Positions 10,343 through 18,687 of a DNA stretch of 64,000 nucleotides are shown piece after piece. The stretch's first letter is position 1, and each line of letters begins with the position of its first letter. Below the pieces are notes generated by a model. That model worked only from the letters and a program-made list of their open reading frames with translations. It was not told the origin of the DNA and ran no database searches. This DNA comes from Hydrogenophaga sp. PAMC20947 (GTDB lineage: Bacteria > Pseudomonadota > Gammaproteobacteria > Burkholderiales > Burkholderiaceae_C). The DNA is taken from contig NZ_CP039252.1 in the NCBI RefSeq assembly GCF_004795855.1, forward strand, positions 806,001 through 870,000, given 5' to 3'. A program made the position numbers and the translations under genes.

Positions 10343-11497
10343 GTGCTTCCCGTTCACCCGAAAGCCCTTCTCGCGCTCGCCGATGGCACGGTCTTTACTG
10401 GCATCGCCATCGGTGCCACTGGTCAAACCGTGGGCGAAGTGGTGTTCAACACCTCGCTCACCGGCTATCAGGAAATTCTCACCGATCCCAGCTACTGCCA
10501 GCAGATTGTCACGCTCACCTACCCACACATCGGCAACACCGGTGTGAACGAAGAAGACGTGGAATCCAGCCGCATCCACGCTGCGGGCTTGATTATCAAG
10601 GACCTGCCGCTGTTGGCGTCCAACTTTCGCAGCCAGGAAACGCTCTCGCAATACCTGGTGCGCGAGAACACGGTTGCCATAGCCGACCTCGACACCCGTG
10701 CCTTGACCCGCCGCCTGCGCACACACGGTGCCCAGAATGGTTGCATTCTGGCCTTGCCTGCAGGCGTCGCCATCACAGAGGCGCACCGTGCACAGGCCTT
10801 GGCGGCTGCCAAGGCGGCGGGCAGCATGGCTGGCCAGGATTTGGCCAAGGTCGTGTCGGCCACCGAACCCTATGTGTGGACACAAACCGAGTGGCAGCTG
10901 GGTTTTGGTTATGGCGAGCAAATCGCGCCCAAATTCCATGTGGTGGCCTATGACTTCGGCGTCAAGTACAACATCTTGCGCATGCTGACCCAGCGTGGCT
11001 GCAAGGTCACGGTCGTGCCCGCGCAGACGCCGGCAGCCGACGTGATGAAGCTCAAGCCCAATGGCTTGTTTTTGTCCAACGGCCCTGGGGACCCAGAGCC
11101 ATGCGATTACGCCATCGCGGCTGCGCGAGAGTTGATCGACAGTGGTATTCCGACCTTTGGTATCTGCCTGGGGCATCAGATCATGGCGCTCGCCAGTGGC
11201 GCCAAAACGTTCAAGATGAAGTTCGGCCATCACGGGGCCAACCACCCGGTCAAGGACATGGACAGCGGCCAGGTGTGTATCACCAGCCAGAACCACGGTT
11301 TCGCCGTTGACGAAAAGACACTGCCCGCCAACCTGCGCGCGACCCACGTCAGCTTGTTTGATGGCACGCTGCAAGGCTTGGCCCGCACGGACAAGCCCGC
11401 GTTTTGTTTTCAGGGACACCCGGAAGCTTCTCCCGGCCCCCACGACATTGGTTACCTGTTTGACCGTTTCATCGGTCTGATGGAAAAAGCCGCATGA
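10343..11497 (+). CDS. carA: Carbamoyl-phosphate synthase small (glutaminase) subunit
   Basis: Hydrolyses glutamine and passes ammonia to CarB for carbamoyl phosphate, the common precursor of arginine and pyrimidines. The N-terminal CarA domain ([18 protein letters not shown]) is followed by a class I glutamine amidotransferase with the nucleophile in FGICLGHQ and the His-Glu pair in [13 protein letters not shown]. The GTG at 10343 is preceded by CTGGAGAAT and gives 384 residues, the family length; an upstream in-frame ATG would add 17 unrelated residues. Its partner carB begins about 1.1 kb downstream, after two small genes. The stop overlaps the next gene by ATGA. Confidence 0.96.
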   Translation: MLPVHPKALLALADGTVFTGIAIGATGQTVGEVVFNTSLTGYQEILTDPSYCQQIVTLTYPHIGNTGVNEEDVESSRIHAAGLIIKDLPLLASNFRSQETLSQYLVRENTVAIADLDTRALTRRLRTHGAQNGCILALPAGVAITEAHRAQALAAAKAAGSMAGQDLAKVVSATEPYVWTQTEWQLGFGYGEQIAPKFHVVAYDFGVKYNILRMLTQRGCKVTVVPAQTPAADVMKLKPNGLFLSNGPGDPEPCDYAIAAARELIDSGIPTFGICLGHQIMALASGAKTFKMKFGHHGANHPVKDMDSGQVCITSQNHGFAVDEKTLPANLRATHVSLFDGTLQGLARTDKPAFCFQGHPEASPGPHDIGYLFDRFIGLMEKAA

Positions 11498-12159
11498 GCT
11501 TTTACGGGGTCACCGACATCTGGACTTACGCGTTGGGCGCTCTGGGCATCATCTTGCTGCCCGGACCAAACTCCCTGTTTGTTCTCTCGGTCGCGACGGC
11601 GCGCGGTGTAAAAACGGGCTACCGGGCCGCCCTTGGCGTGTTTCTGGGAGACACCATTTTGTTGTTGCTGACCGCCATGGGCGCAGCCACCTTGTTGCGC
11701 ACTTACCCGCCGTTGTTTGTGGTGGTGAAGTACGTGGGTGCGGCGTATTTGGCCTGGCTGGGCTTCAACTTGATTCGCAGTGCCTGGCGGCAAGGGTTTG
11801 CCAAGCTGGCCGAGGTGAAGGCGCACGCCGATGAGGCGCAGACCCAGGTCGGGTCGGCCGACCCGTTTCAGCGTGCGCTGGTGATCAGCTTGCTCAACCC
11901 CAAGGCCATCCTGTTTTTGCTGTCGTTTTTTGTGCAGTTCATTGACCCGAGCTACGCCACGCCGGCCGTGCCGTTCTTGATTCTCAGCAGCATCGTGATG
12001 CTGTTCAGTGCGCTGTACCTCTCTGCTTTGATTCTTGGCGGCGCCCATTTGGCACAGGCGTTTCGCTCAAGGCGCCGTTTGTCCGCCGGCTTGTCCAGTG
12101 GCGTTGGCGCTTTGTTTGTGGGCTTCGGTGTCAAACTGGCTTCGGCCAGCTTGGGTTGA
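11494..12159 (+). CDS. LysE/RhtB-family amino-acid exporter
   Basis: Predicted inner-membrane exporter of an amino acid or derivative, 221 residues with about six hydrophobic segments. The family signature near the start is [19 protein letters not shown], and a second mark is [18 protein letters not shown]. The [17 protein letters not shown] segment is also characteristic. It resembles the leucine exporter branch (LeuE), but substrate cannot be assigned. It starts within the carA stop and so is probably co-transcribed with carA and carB; a link to amino-acid balance during arginine synthesis is speculative. Confidence 0.88.
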   Translation: MSFYGVTDIWTYALGALGIILLPGPNSLFVLSVATARGVKTGYRAALGVFLGDTILLLLTAMGAATLLRTYPPLFVVVKYVGAAYLAWLGFNLIRSAWRQGFAKLAEVKAHADEAQTQVGSADPFQRALVISLLNPKAILFLLSFFVQFIDPSYATPAVPFLILSSIVMLFSALYLSALILGGAHLAQAFRSRRRLSAGLSSGVGALFVGFGVKLASASLG

Positions 12160-12206
12160 GGCTGAGCCGTGACAAAACCGCTGATAAGCGCTGACATAGG
12201 AACACC

Positions 12207-12569
12207 ATGAAACTCTTCAGTTTTCCCGCCTTCGCCGTGGAAAAAGCGATCGCCAAACGCATGCTGACTTTGGCTTCACCGCACAAAGAATGGTTTTCTC
12301 AGCGTTGGGCCCAGAAGCCCTACAAAAAGAGCTTTGTGGAGAACAAGGCCATGCCCTTGGTGACTTTGCTGGCCAAGGGGAAAACCTGGGATGACGAGAC
12401 CTTCAACGCCGAAATGGCCGCCTGGGACGCCTTGTTCTACGAGGCCGAGGTGGAAGTGTTGCGTCCCATGATCGAAGGCGACGGCCTGATGCAGTTGATG
12501 CAGAAAAACGTGCCTGCCGAGCGCGTGCAGGCGTTGCTGAACAAGCTGGAAACCCAGCGGCACAGCTGA
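12207..12569 (+). CDS. Conserved-looking protein of unknown function between carA and carB
   Basis: I do not recognise this 120-residue protein. It is rich in Lys, Glu and Ala, has no signal peptide or clear membrane segment, and looks largely helical. A basic N-terminal half (residues 1-60, including [14 protein letters not shown]) is followed by an acidic one with [19 protein letters not shown]. The ATG at 12207 has an AGGAA site seven bases upstream, and codon use looks like that of its neighbours, so it is very probably a real gene. It lies in the carA-carB transcription unit, 58 bases before carB. No function is proposed. Confidence 0.75.
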   Translation: MKLFSFPAFAVEKAIAKRMLTLASPHKEWFSQRWAQKPYKKSFVENKAMPLVTLLAKGKTWDDETFNAEMAAWDALFYEAEVEVLRPMIEGDGLMQLMQKNVPAERVQALLNKLETQRHS

Positions 12570-12627
12570 GCGACCCTCGCTTTACGCTGGCTCCGAAGTA
12601 GACCCGAACCGACAGATTGATACCGCC

Positions 12628-15600
12628 ATGGCCAAAAGAACAGATATCCACACCGTCCTCATCATCGGCGCAGGCCCCATCATCATTGGCCAAGCGTGCG
12701 AATTTGACTACTCGGGCGTTCAGGCCTGCAAAGCCTTGCGGGAAGAGGGTTACCGCGTGGTGCTGATCAACAGCAACCCCGCAACCATCATGACCGATCC
12801 GGCCACGGCCGACGTGACCTATATCGAGCCCATCACCTGGCAGACGGTTGAAAAAATCATTGCCAAGGAGCGCCCAAGCTGCACGGGCGGCTTTGCCATT
12901 TTGCCGACCATGGGCGGTCAGACCGCGCTCAATTGCGCGCTCGATCTTTGGCACAACGGCGTGCTTGAAAAGTACCAGGTCGAGCTGATCGGTGCGACGC
13001 CTGAGGCGATTGACAAGGCCGAAGATCGACTGAAGTTCAAGGAGGCCATGACCAAAATTGGTCTGGGTTCTGCCCGTTCCGGAATTGCTCACACCATGGA
13101 CGAAGCCTGGGCCGTGCAGAAGACGTTGGGCTTTCCGACGGTCGTTCGCCCCAGCTTCACGCTGGGCGGCACCGGCGGCGGTATCGCCTACAACCCGGAA
13201 GAGTTCGAGACCATCTGCAAACGCGGCCTGGAGGCTTCGCCGACCAACGAGCTGCTGATCGAAGAATCGCTGCTGGGTTGGAAAGAGTACGAGATGGAGG
13301 TGGTGCGCGACAAGGCGGACAACTGCATCATCGTTTGTTCGATTGAAAACCTGGACCCCATGGGCGTGCACACCGGTGACTCCATCACAGTGGCGCCCGC
13401 CCAGACGCTGACCGACAAGGAATACCAGATTCTGCGCAATGCGTCTCTCGCTGTGCTGCGCGAGATCGGTGTGGACACCGGTGGATCCAATGTGCAGTTC
13501 TCGATCAACCCGAAAGACGGCCGCATGGTCGTGATCGAGATGAATCCGCGTGTGTCGCGTTCGTCGGCCCTCGCATCCAAGGCGACCGGTTTCCCGATCG
13601 CCAAGGTGGCGGCCAAACTGGCCGTGGGTTATACGCTGGACGAGCTGCGCAACGAGATCACCGGGGGTGCCACGCCCGCCAGCTTCGAGCCCAGCATCGA
13701 TTACGTGGTCACCAAGATCCCGCGTTTTGCTTTTGAAAAATTCCCCACGGCCGACAGCCGCCTGACCACGCAAATGAAGAGTGTGGGTGAAGTCATGGCC
13801 ATGGGCCGTACCTTCCAGGAGTCGTTCCAGAAAGCCTTGCGTGGCCTGGAAGTCGGCGTGGACGGCATGAATGAAAAAACCCAGGACCGTGAGATCCTGG
13901 AGCGCGAGCTGGGCACACCCGGCCCGGACCGAATCTGGTACGTGGGCGACGCGTTTGCCGCTGGCTGGTCGCTCGACGAAGTGCACCATTTCACCAAGAT
14001 CGATCTGTGGTTCCTGGTGCAGATCGAAGAGATTGTGAAGATCGAGCTGGCGTTGGAACAAACCACTCTGGAAGCGCTGGACGCTGAGACATTGCGCGGG
14101 CTGAAGAAGAAAGGGTTCTCGGATCGCCGTTTGGCCAAACAACTCAAGACCACCGACAAAGCGGTTCGCGAGCGTCGCATCGCCGAGAACATCCGGCCGG
14201 TGTACAAGCGCGTGGACACCTGCGCTGCCGAGTTCGCCACCGACACAGCCTACCTGTACTCGACCTACGAAGGACATGGCGATGGTGAGTGCGAAGCCGA
14301 GCCGACCAACAACAAGAAAATCATGGTACTGGGTGGTGGCCCCAACCGCATCGGACAGGGCATCGAATTCGACTACTGCTGTGTGCATGCCGCTCTCGCC
14401 CTCCGCGAAGACGGCTATGAAACCATCATGGTCAACTGCAACCCTGAAACCGTGTCCACCGATTTCGACACCAGCGATCGCCTCTACTTTGAGCCGCTGA
14501 CGCTGGAGGACGTGCTGGAGATTGTGGACAAGGAGAAACCAGTAGGTGTGATCGTTCAATACGGTGGTCAGACGCCTTTGAAGCTGGCGTTGGACCTGGA
14601 GGCCGCAGGCGTGCCCATCATCGGCACCAGCCCCGACATGATTGACGCGGCGGAAGACCGCGAGCGTTTCCAGAAACTGTTGAATGATCTGGGTTTGCGC
14701 CAGCCACCCAACGCCACCGCGCGCACCGAAGCGGCTGCGCTGGAGAAGGCCGCCGCCTTGGGTTATCCCTTGGTGGTGCGCCCCAGCTATGTGCTGGGTG
14801 GTCGTGCGATGGAAATCGTGCACGAGCAGCGCGATCTCGAGCGCTACATGCGCGAAGCGGTCAAGGTCAGCCACGATTCGCCGGTTTTGCTGGACCGATT
14901 CCTGAACGATGCCATCGAATGCGATGTAGATGCCATACGCGATGCCTCAGGCCGTGTGTTCATTGGTGGCGTGATGGAACACATTGAGCAGGCGGGCGTG
15001 CACAGTGGCGATTCGGCTTGTTCGTTGCCACCGTACTACCTGTCCAAGGAAACCGTCGACGAGCTCAAGCGCCAGACGGCCGCCATGGCCGAAGGCCTGA
15101 ATGTGGTTGGATTGATGAATGTACAGTTCGCCATTCAGGAAGTGGATGCTGAAGGGGCCAAGAAGGATGTGATCTTCGTGCTGGAGGTGAACCCCCGTGC
15201 GTCGCGAACTGTTCCGTTTGTGTCCAAGGCCACCGGCATTCAGCTGGCCAAGGTCGCAGCACGTTGCATGGCAGGTCAGACCCTGGACAGCCAAGGCATT
15301 GGCGCCGAAGTGACGCCGCCCTATTTCAGCGTCAAGGAAGCCGTGTTCCCATTCGTGAAGTTCCCGGGCGTGGACACGATTCTTGGCCCGGAGATGAAGT
15401 CGACTGGCGAAGTCATGGGCGTGGGCAAGACCTTTGGTGAGGCGTTTGTAAAAAGCCAGCTGGGCGCCGGCACGCAGCTGCCACGTGCCAAGAAAGCCGA
15501 TGGCTCGCCTTCAGGCAAGGTGTTCCTCACGGTTAAAAACAGCGACAAACCACGCGCCGTAGAGATTGCGCGCCAACTGGTGGCCATGGGGTTTGAGCTG

Positions 15601-15915
15601 GTCGCGACCCGTGGCACCGCGGCGGCCATTGCGGCGGCAGGGGTGGCCGTCGACACGGTGAACAAGGTGACCGAAGGCCGCCCGCACATCGTCGACATGA
15701 TCAAGAGCGATGGCATCGTTTTGGTGATCAACACGGTGGAAGAGCGCCGAAACGCGATCGCGGATTCGGGTGCGATTCGCACTTCAGCGCTGCTGGCCCG
15801 TGTAACCACCTACACCACCATTGCCGGCGCTGAGGCCGCGGTGGAGGGCATGGCCTACATGGACAGCCTGGGTGTCATTTCCGTGCAGGAAATGCACGCC
15901 CAACTGACCGCCTGA
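12628..15915 (+). CDS. carB: Carbamoyl-phosphate synthase large subunit
   Basis: Makes carbamoyl phosphate from bicarbonate, ammonia supplied by CarA and two ATP. The 1095-residue protein shows the internal duplication of two ATP-grasp halves: the first opens with [20 protein letters not shown], the second near residue 570 with [19 protein letters not shown]. Between them lies the oligomerisation domain, and an MGS-like allosteric domain closes the protein (from about residue 960, [19 protein letters not shown]). It is about 20 residues longer than the usual 1073-1080. It starts 58 bases after the unknown small gene, and a strong terminator follows at 15985-16022. Confidence 0.98.
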   Translation: MAKRTDIHTVLIIGAGPIIIGQACEFDYSGVQACKALREEGYRVVLINSNPATIMTDPATADVTYIEPITWQTVEKIIAKERPSCTGGFAILPTMGGQTALNCALDLWHNGVLEKYQVELIGATPEAIDKAEDRLKFKEAMTKIGLGSARSGIAHTMDEAWAVQKTLGFPTVVRPSFTLGGTGGGIAYNPEEFETICKRGLEASPTNELLIEESLLGWKEYEMEVVRDKADNCIIVCSIENLDPMGVHTGDSITVAPAQTLTDKEYQILRNASLAVLREIGVDTGGSNVQFSINPKDGRMVVIEMNPRVSRSSALASKATGFPIAKVAAKLAVGYTLDELRNEITGGATPASFEPSIDYVVTKIPRFAFEKFPTADSRLTTQMKSVGEVMAMGRTFQESFQKALRGLEVGVDGMNEKTQDREILERELGTPGPDRIWYVGDAFAAGWSLDEVHHFTKIDLWFLVQIEEIVKIELALEQTTLEALDAETLRGLKKKGFSDRRLAKQLKTTDKAVRERRIAENIRPVYKRVDTCAAEFATDTAYLYSTYEGHGDGECEAEPTNNKKIMVLGGGPNRIGQGIEFDYCCVHAALALREDGYETIMVNCNPETVSTDFDTSDRLYFEPLTLEDVLEIVDKEKPVGVIVQYGGQTPLKLALDLEAAGVPIIGTSPDMIDAAEDRERFQKLLNDLGLRQPPNATARTEAAALEKAAALGYPLVVRPSYVLGGRAMEIVHEQRDLERYMREAVKVSHDSPVLLDRFLNDAIECDVDAIRDASGRVFIGGVMEHIEQAGVHSGDSACSLPPYYLSKETVDELKRQTAAMAEGLNVVGLMNVQFAIQEVDAEGAKKDVIFVLEVNPRASRTVPFVSKATGIQLAKVAARCMAGQTLDSQGIGAEVTPPYFSVKEAVFPFVKFPGVDTILGPEMKSTGEVMGVGKTFGEAFVKSQLGAGTQLPRAKKADGSPSGKVFLTVKNSDKPRAVEIARQLVAMGFELVATRGTAAAIAAAGVAVDTVNKVTEGRPHIVDMIKSDGIVLVINTVEERRNAIADSGAIRTSALLARVTTYTTIAGAEAAVEGMAYMDSLGVISVQEMHAQLTA

Positions 15916-15984
15916 CATTCTGCTGGCGCTTGGGCAGGGTCTGCGTGAGGCCCTGGCCGAGGTATGCATAATGTGGGTTGAATC

Positions 15985-16022
15985 ACCGCCGACCGGTCAC
16001 GCTCGGCGGTTTCCTTTTTTTT
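15985..16022 (+). terminator. Intrinsic terminator between carB and greA
   Basis: ACCGCCGA (15985-15992) pairs perfectly with TCGGCGGT (16003-16010) around a 10-base loop and is followed by TTCC and an eight-T run. It can end the car transcript. Because a -10-like CATAAT lies at 15967-15972, the same hairpin might also sit inside the greA leader. Confidence 0.88.
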
Positions 16023-16074
16023 CGGCGCCACCGGACAGCGATGGCGCCCATGACAAGTCTGCTGGAGAGATCCC

Positions 16075-16551
16075 ATGTCCACAATTCCAATTACCCGGCG
16101 CGGTGCAGAAAAGCTCAAGGCCGAGTTGCATCAGCTCAAGACGGTAGACCGCCCTTGGGTGATCAATGCCATTGCCGAAGCCCGGGCGCAAGGCGATCTG
16201 AGTGAAAATGCCGAGTACGAAGCAGCCAAAGACCGCCAAGGCTTCATTGAAGGCCGCATCGCCGAGGTGGACGGCAAGTTGTCAGCCGCCCAGATCATCG
16301 ATCCGACCACGCTGGACGCTTCTGGCAAAGTGGTTTTTGGCGCCACGGTAGATCTGGAGGATGAAGACAGCGGCGCCAAAGTGACCTACCAGATCGTTGG
16401 TGAAGACGAGGCCGATATCAAGAAAGGTTTGGTCAACATCGGTAGCCCCGTTGCTCGAGCCTTGATCGGCAAAGAAGAGGGCGATGTGGCAGAGGTGCAG
16501 GCACCCAGCGGCAACCGACGCTATGAAATAGTGGCCGTTCGTTACGAGTGA
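16075..16551 (+). CDS. greA: Transcription elongation factor GreA
   Basis: Binds the secondary channel of RNA polymerase and stimulates cleavage of backtracked transcripts. The 158-residue protein has the N-terminal antiparallel coiled coil (residues about 8-75) with the acidic tip in GDLSENAEYEAAK, whose Asp and Glu are the functional residues, and the C-terminal FKBP-like domain ending in a GNRRYEIVAVRY-type sequence. The ATG follows a GGAGA site seven bases upstream. It is downstream of carB, an order seen in many proteobacteria. Confidence 0.97.
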   Translation: MSTIPITRRGAEKLKAELHQLKTVDRPWVINAIAEARAQGDLSENAEYEAAKDRQGFIEGRIAEVDGKLSAAQIIDPTTLDASGKVVFGATVDLEDEDSGAKVTYQIVGEDEADIKKGLVNIGSPVARALIGKEEGDVAEVQAPSGNRRYEIVAVRYE

Positions 16552-16578
16552 AGCGGTTTCAATTCTGATCGGACAGGT

Positions 16579-17052
16579 ATGAATTTGCAACGCGTCTCGG
16601 TGTTGGTGGCCGCCCTGTGGTGGGGCGCCTTGTCGGGCATGAGTTTCCTGGCCGTTCCGATGATATTTGCCAAGCTGGGCCCCGCGTTGGCCGGTCCGGT
16701 CGCCGCCCAGTTGTTTTCCATGCAGTGCTGGATGGGGCTGGGCTTGGGCTTGGCGTTGTTGCTGATCCTGAGGAAGGAGCGTGAGGTGGCTTTGGGTGCG
16801 CTGGGCGCTGCGCCTCCAACGGCTGATGGTTTAGCCCACATGCAGGCCACCGTCGGGACCATGGGTTTCGTGTTGCTGGCCATGTTGTTGGCCCTGGTGC
16901 AGGACTTTGGCGTGGCCCAAAAAATCGTCACGGCCCGTGCCGGCGGCGGCGACCTTCGCCTGTGGCACAGCCTGGGCAGTGTGATGGTGCTCGGGCAATG
17001 GCTGTGCGCGGGCACCGTGCTCTGGCGCCTGTCTCGACCGGGCAAACCATAA
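16579..17052 (+). CDS. DUF4149-type integral membrane protein
   Basis: A 157-residue protein with four predicted membrane segments (about residues 5-27, 44-63, 88-107 and 128-148). The opening WWGALSGMSFLAVPMIFAKLG and the later WHSLGSVMVLGQW resemble the DUF4149 family, which has no known function and is often found next to greA in Burkholderiales. It begins 28 bases after greA behind GGACAGG, so co-transcription is likely. No enzymatic residues can be named. Confidence 0.75.
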   Translation: MNLQRVSVLVAALWWGALSGMSFLAVPMIFAKLGPALAGPVAAQLFSMQCWMGLGLGLALLLILRKEREVALGALGAAPPTADGLAHMQATVGTMGFVLLAMLLALVQDFGVAQKIVTARAGGGDLRLWHSLGSVMVLGQWLCAGTVLWRLSRPGKP

Positions 17053-17132
17053 CCGACTCTCCGGCGCGATGTGGCCCTCACTGAGGGCTCCGCGGAACTG
17101 GCATTGCCAGGCCGCCAGTGCCGCCGCGGGGG

Positions 17133-17978
17133 TTAAGCCCTTTCGGCCGATTCCAGCGTGTTGACCATCAGCATGGTGATGGTCATGGGGCCGACACCTC
17201 CGGGCACAGGGGTGATGTAGCCGGCGACTTCTTTCACGCCAGCAAAATCCACGTCCCCGCAGAGCTTGCCTTCATCGTTGCGGTTCATGCCCACATCAAG
17301 CACAACCGCACCTGGCTTGACCATGTCAGCGGTGAGCACGTTGCGTTTGCCCACGGCGGCCACGATCACATCGGCTTGCAGCGTCAAGGCTTTGAGGTCT
17401 TTCGTTCCGCTGTGGCATACCGTGACGGTGGCATTTTTTTGCAGCAGCATCAATGCCATGGGCTTGCCCACGATGTTGCTGCGGCCAATGACCACAGCAT
17501 GTTTGCCTTTGAGCTCGTAGTTGATCGACTCCAGCATCTTCATGCAGCCATAGGGCGTGCAGGGCCAGAAGCCGGGCAGCCCCGTCATCAGTGCGCCCGC
17601 GCTGGCGATGTGGAACCCATCCACATCTTTTGCGGGGGCGATGGCCTCAATGACCTTTTGAGCGTCAATGTGGGCCGGCAAGGGCAGCTGGACCAGAATG
17701 CCGTGAATCTTGCTGTCGTTGTTCAGTGCTTCGACCCGCGCCAGCAAATCGGCTTCGCTCATGTCGGCGGGCCAGGTTTCCAGCACGGAGTTCATGCCCG
17801 TGTCTTCGCAGGCTTTCACCTTGTTGCGCACATACACCTGGGAGGCTGCGTTGTCGCCGACCAGAATCACCGCCAGACCTGGCGTGATGCCGCGTGCCTT
17901 GAGTGCGGTTACACGGGTGGCGACATCAGCGCGAAGTTGGCGGGAGAGGGCGTTGCCGTCAATCAGTTGGGCAGTCAT
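17133..17978 (-). CDS. folD: Bifunctional methylene-THF dehydrogenase / methenyl-THF cyclohydrolase
   Basis: Interconverts 5,10-methylene-, 5,10-methenyl- and 10-formyl-tetrahydrofolate, supplying one-carbon units and NADPH. Family marks are the substrate-binding [14 protein letters not shown] with its catalytic lysine, [19 protein letters not shown], the Rossmann motif [14 protein letters not shown] and the C-terminal [12 protein letters not shown] take the second ATG (17978; MTAQLIDG, 281 residues) because homologues start there; the first at 17984 adds two residues, and no good ribosome-binding site decides. It lies 83 bases downstream of the response regulator gene and could share its transcript. 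Confidence 0.96.
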   Translation of the reverse strand: MTAQLIDGNALSRQLRADVATRVTALKARGITPGLAVILVGDNAASQVYVRNKVKACEDTGMNSVLETWPADMSEADLLARVEALNNDSKIHGILVQLPLPAHIDAQKVIEAIAPAKDVDGFHIASAGALMTGLPGFWPCTPYGCMKMLESINYELKGKHAVVIGRSNIVGKPMALMLLQKNATVTVCHSGTKDLKALTLQADVIVAAVGKRNVLTADMVKPGAVVLDVGMNRNDEGKLCGDVDFAGVKEVAGYITPVPGGVGPMTITMLMVNTLESAERA

Positions 17979-18010
17979 GGGCATAGCGGGTCAGAGGGCT
18001 TGAAGCGGAA

Positions 18011-18037
18011 GCGCCCACAGGGGGAACCGGTGGGCGC
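18011..18037 (-). other. Hairpin in the regulator-folD spacer
   Basis: GCGCCCAC (18011-18018) is perfectly complementary to GTGGGCGC (18030-18037) around an 11-base loop. No U run follows on either strand, so it is not a clear intrinsic terminator. It may set folD expression relative to the two-component genes, but that is untested. Confidence 0.4.
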
Positions 18038-18060
18038 AGTGGTGGGGGGAGCGTCAACGA

Positions 18061-18687
18061 TCAGACTTTGACCGTGGTTTGGCCCAGTGCGATTTTGAGC
18101 AAGTCGGCCACGGTGTTGGCCCCGAGCTTCTCCATGATGTTGGCGCGGTGGGCTTCGACGGTCTTGATGCTGATGCCGAGGTCATCGGCAATCTGCTTGT
18201 TGAGCCGCCCTGCGACGATGCGTTCAAGTACCTGAGCCTCGCGACCGGTCAGCTTGGAGAGCAGGGCATCGCGGCTGGCGGCTTGCTGGTGGGTGGCAAA
18301 CGCGTCTTTGGCCGTTTCCAGCATGCGTTCCACCAAAGAGACCAGCTGGTCCTCCTTGAAGGGTTTCTGGATGAAATCCAGTGCGCCTTTTTTCATGGAG
18401 TCCACCGCCATGGGCACGTCGCCGTGGCCCGTGATAAACACGATGGGCAAAGGCGACTGCCGTTCAAGCAGGCGCTCCTGGAGCTCTGTGCCCGACATCC
18501 CGCCCATGCGGATGTCAGCGATCAGGCAAGCAACTTCCCGTGCGTCGTAGCGACTGAGAAAGGCCTCGGCCGATTCGAAGCAACGTACCCGGTAGTCTTT
18601 GCCTTCCAACAACCATTGCAGTGAGTCTCTTACCGCCTCGTCGTCGTCGACAACATAAACAGTGCCTTTTTTGGGAATCAAACTCAT
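18061..18687 (-). CDS. FixJ/NarL-type response regulator of the aceE-linked two-component pair
   Basis: Cytoplasmic transcription factor of 208 residues. The receiver domain (about 8-122) has the acidic pocket VVDDDEAVR, phosphoacceptor Asp58 in LIADIRMGGMSG, and the conserved lysine in FIQKPF. The C-terminal LuxR-type helix-turn-helix (about 142-205) reads LTGREAQVLERIVAGRLNKQ with a FixJ-like recognition helix. Its start overlaps the kinase stop by four bases (ATGA on the minus strand), indicating coupled translation. The divergently transcribed aceE operon is the obvious candidate target, supported by repeats in the shared spacer, but no binding evidence is visible here. Confidence 0.9.
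   Translation of the reverse strand: MSLIPKKGTVYVVDDDEAVRDSLQWLLEGKDYRVRCFESAEAFLSRYDAREVACLIADIRMGGMSGTELQERLLERQSPLPIVFITGHGDVPMAVDSMKKGALDFIQKPFKEDQLVSLVERMLETAKDAFATHQQAASRDALLSKLTGREAQVLERIVAGRLNKQIADDLGISIKTVEAHRANIMEKLGANTVADLLKIALGQTTVKV

Noticed and set aside
10221..10953. Short plus-strand frames in the carA leader and early carA, considered as a leader peptide
   Set aside because: They run far into carA in other frames, lack a ribosome-binding site and have no run of Arg or pyrimidine-related control codons.
12403..14874. An 823-codon open frame on the minus strand opposite carB
   Set aside because: Artefact of G+C-rich third positions opposite a long conserved gene; His/Gly/Val-rich translation with no family motif. 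Similar frames opposite aceE (21462-24266) and sucA (44962-47448) are rejected for the same reason.
17061..17100. GCCCTC-ACT-GAGGGC hairpin between the DUF4149 gene and folD as a terminator
   Set aside because: The stem is perfect but has no following U run on either strand; I do not call it a terminator.
17118..18071. A 317-codon plus-strand frame opposite folD
   Set aside because: Antisense shadow of folD; sequence composition is that of a reverse reading of a conserved gene.
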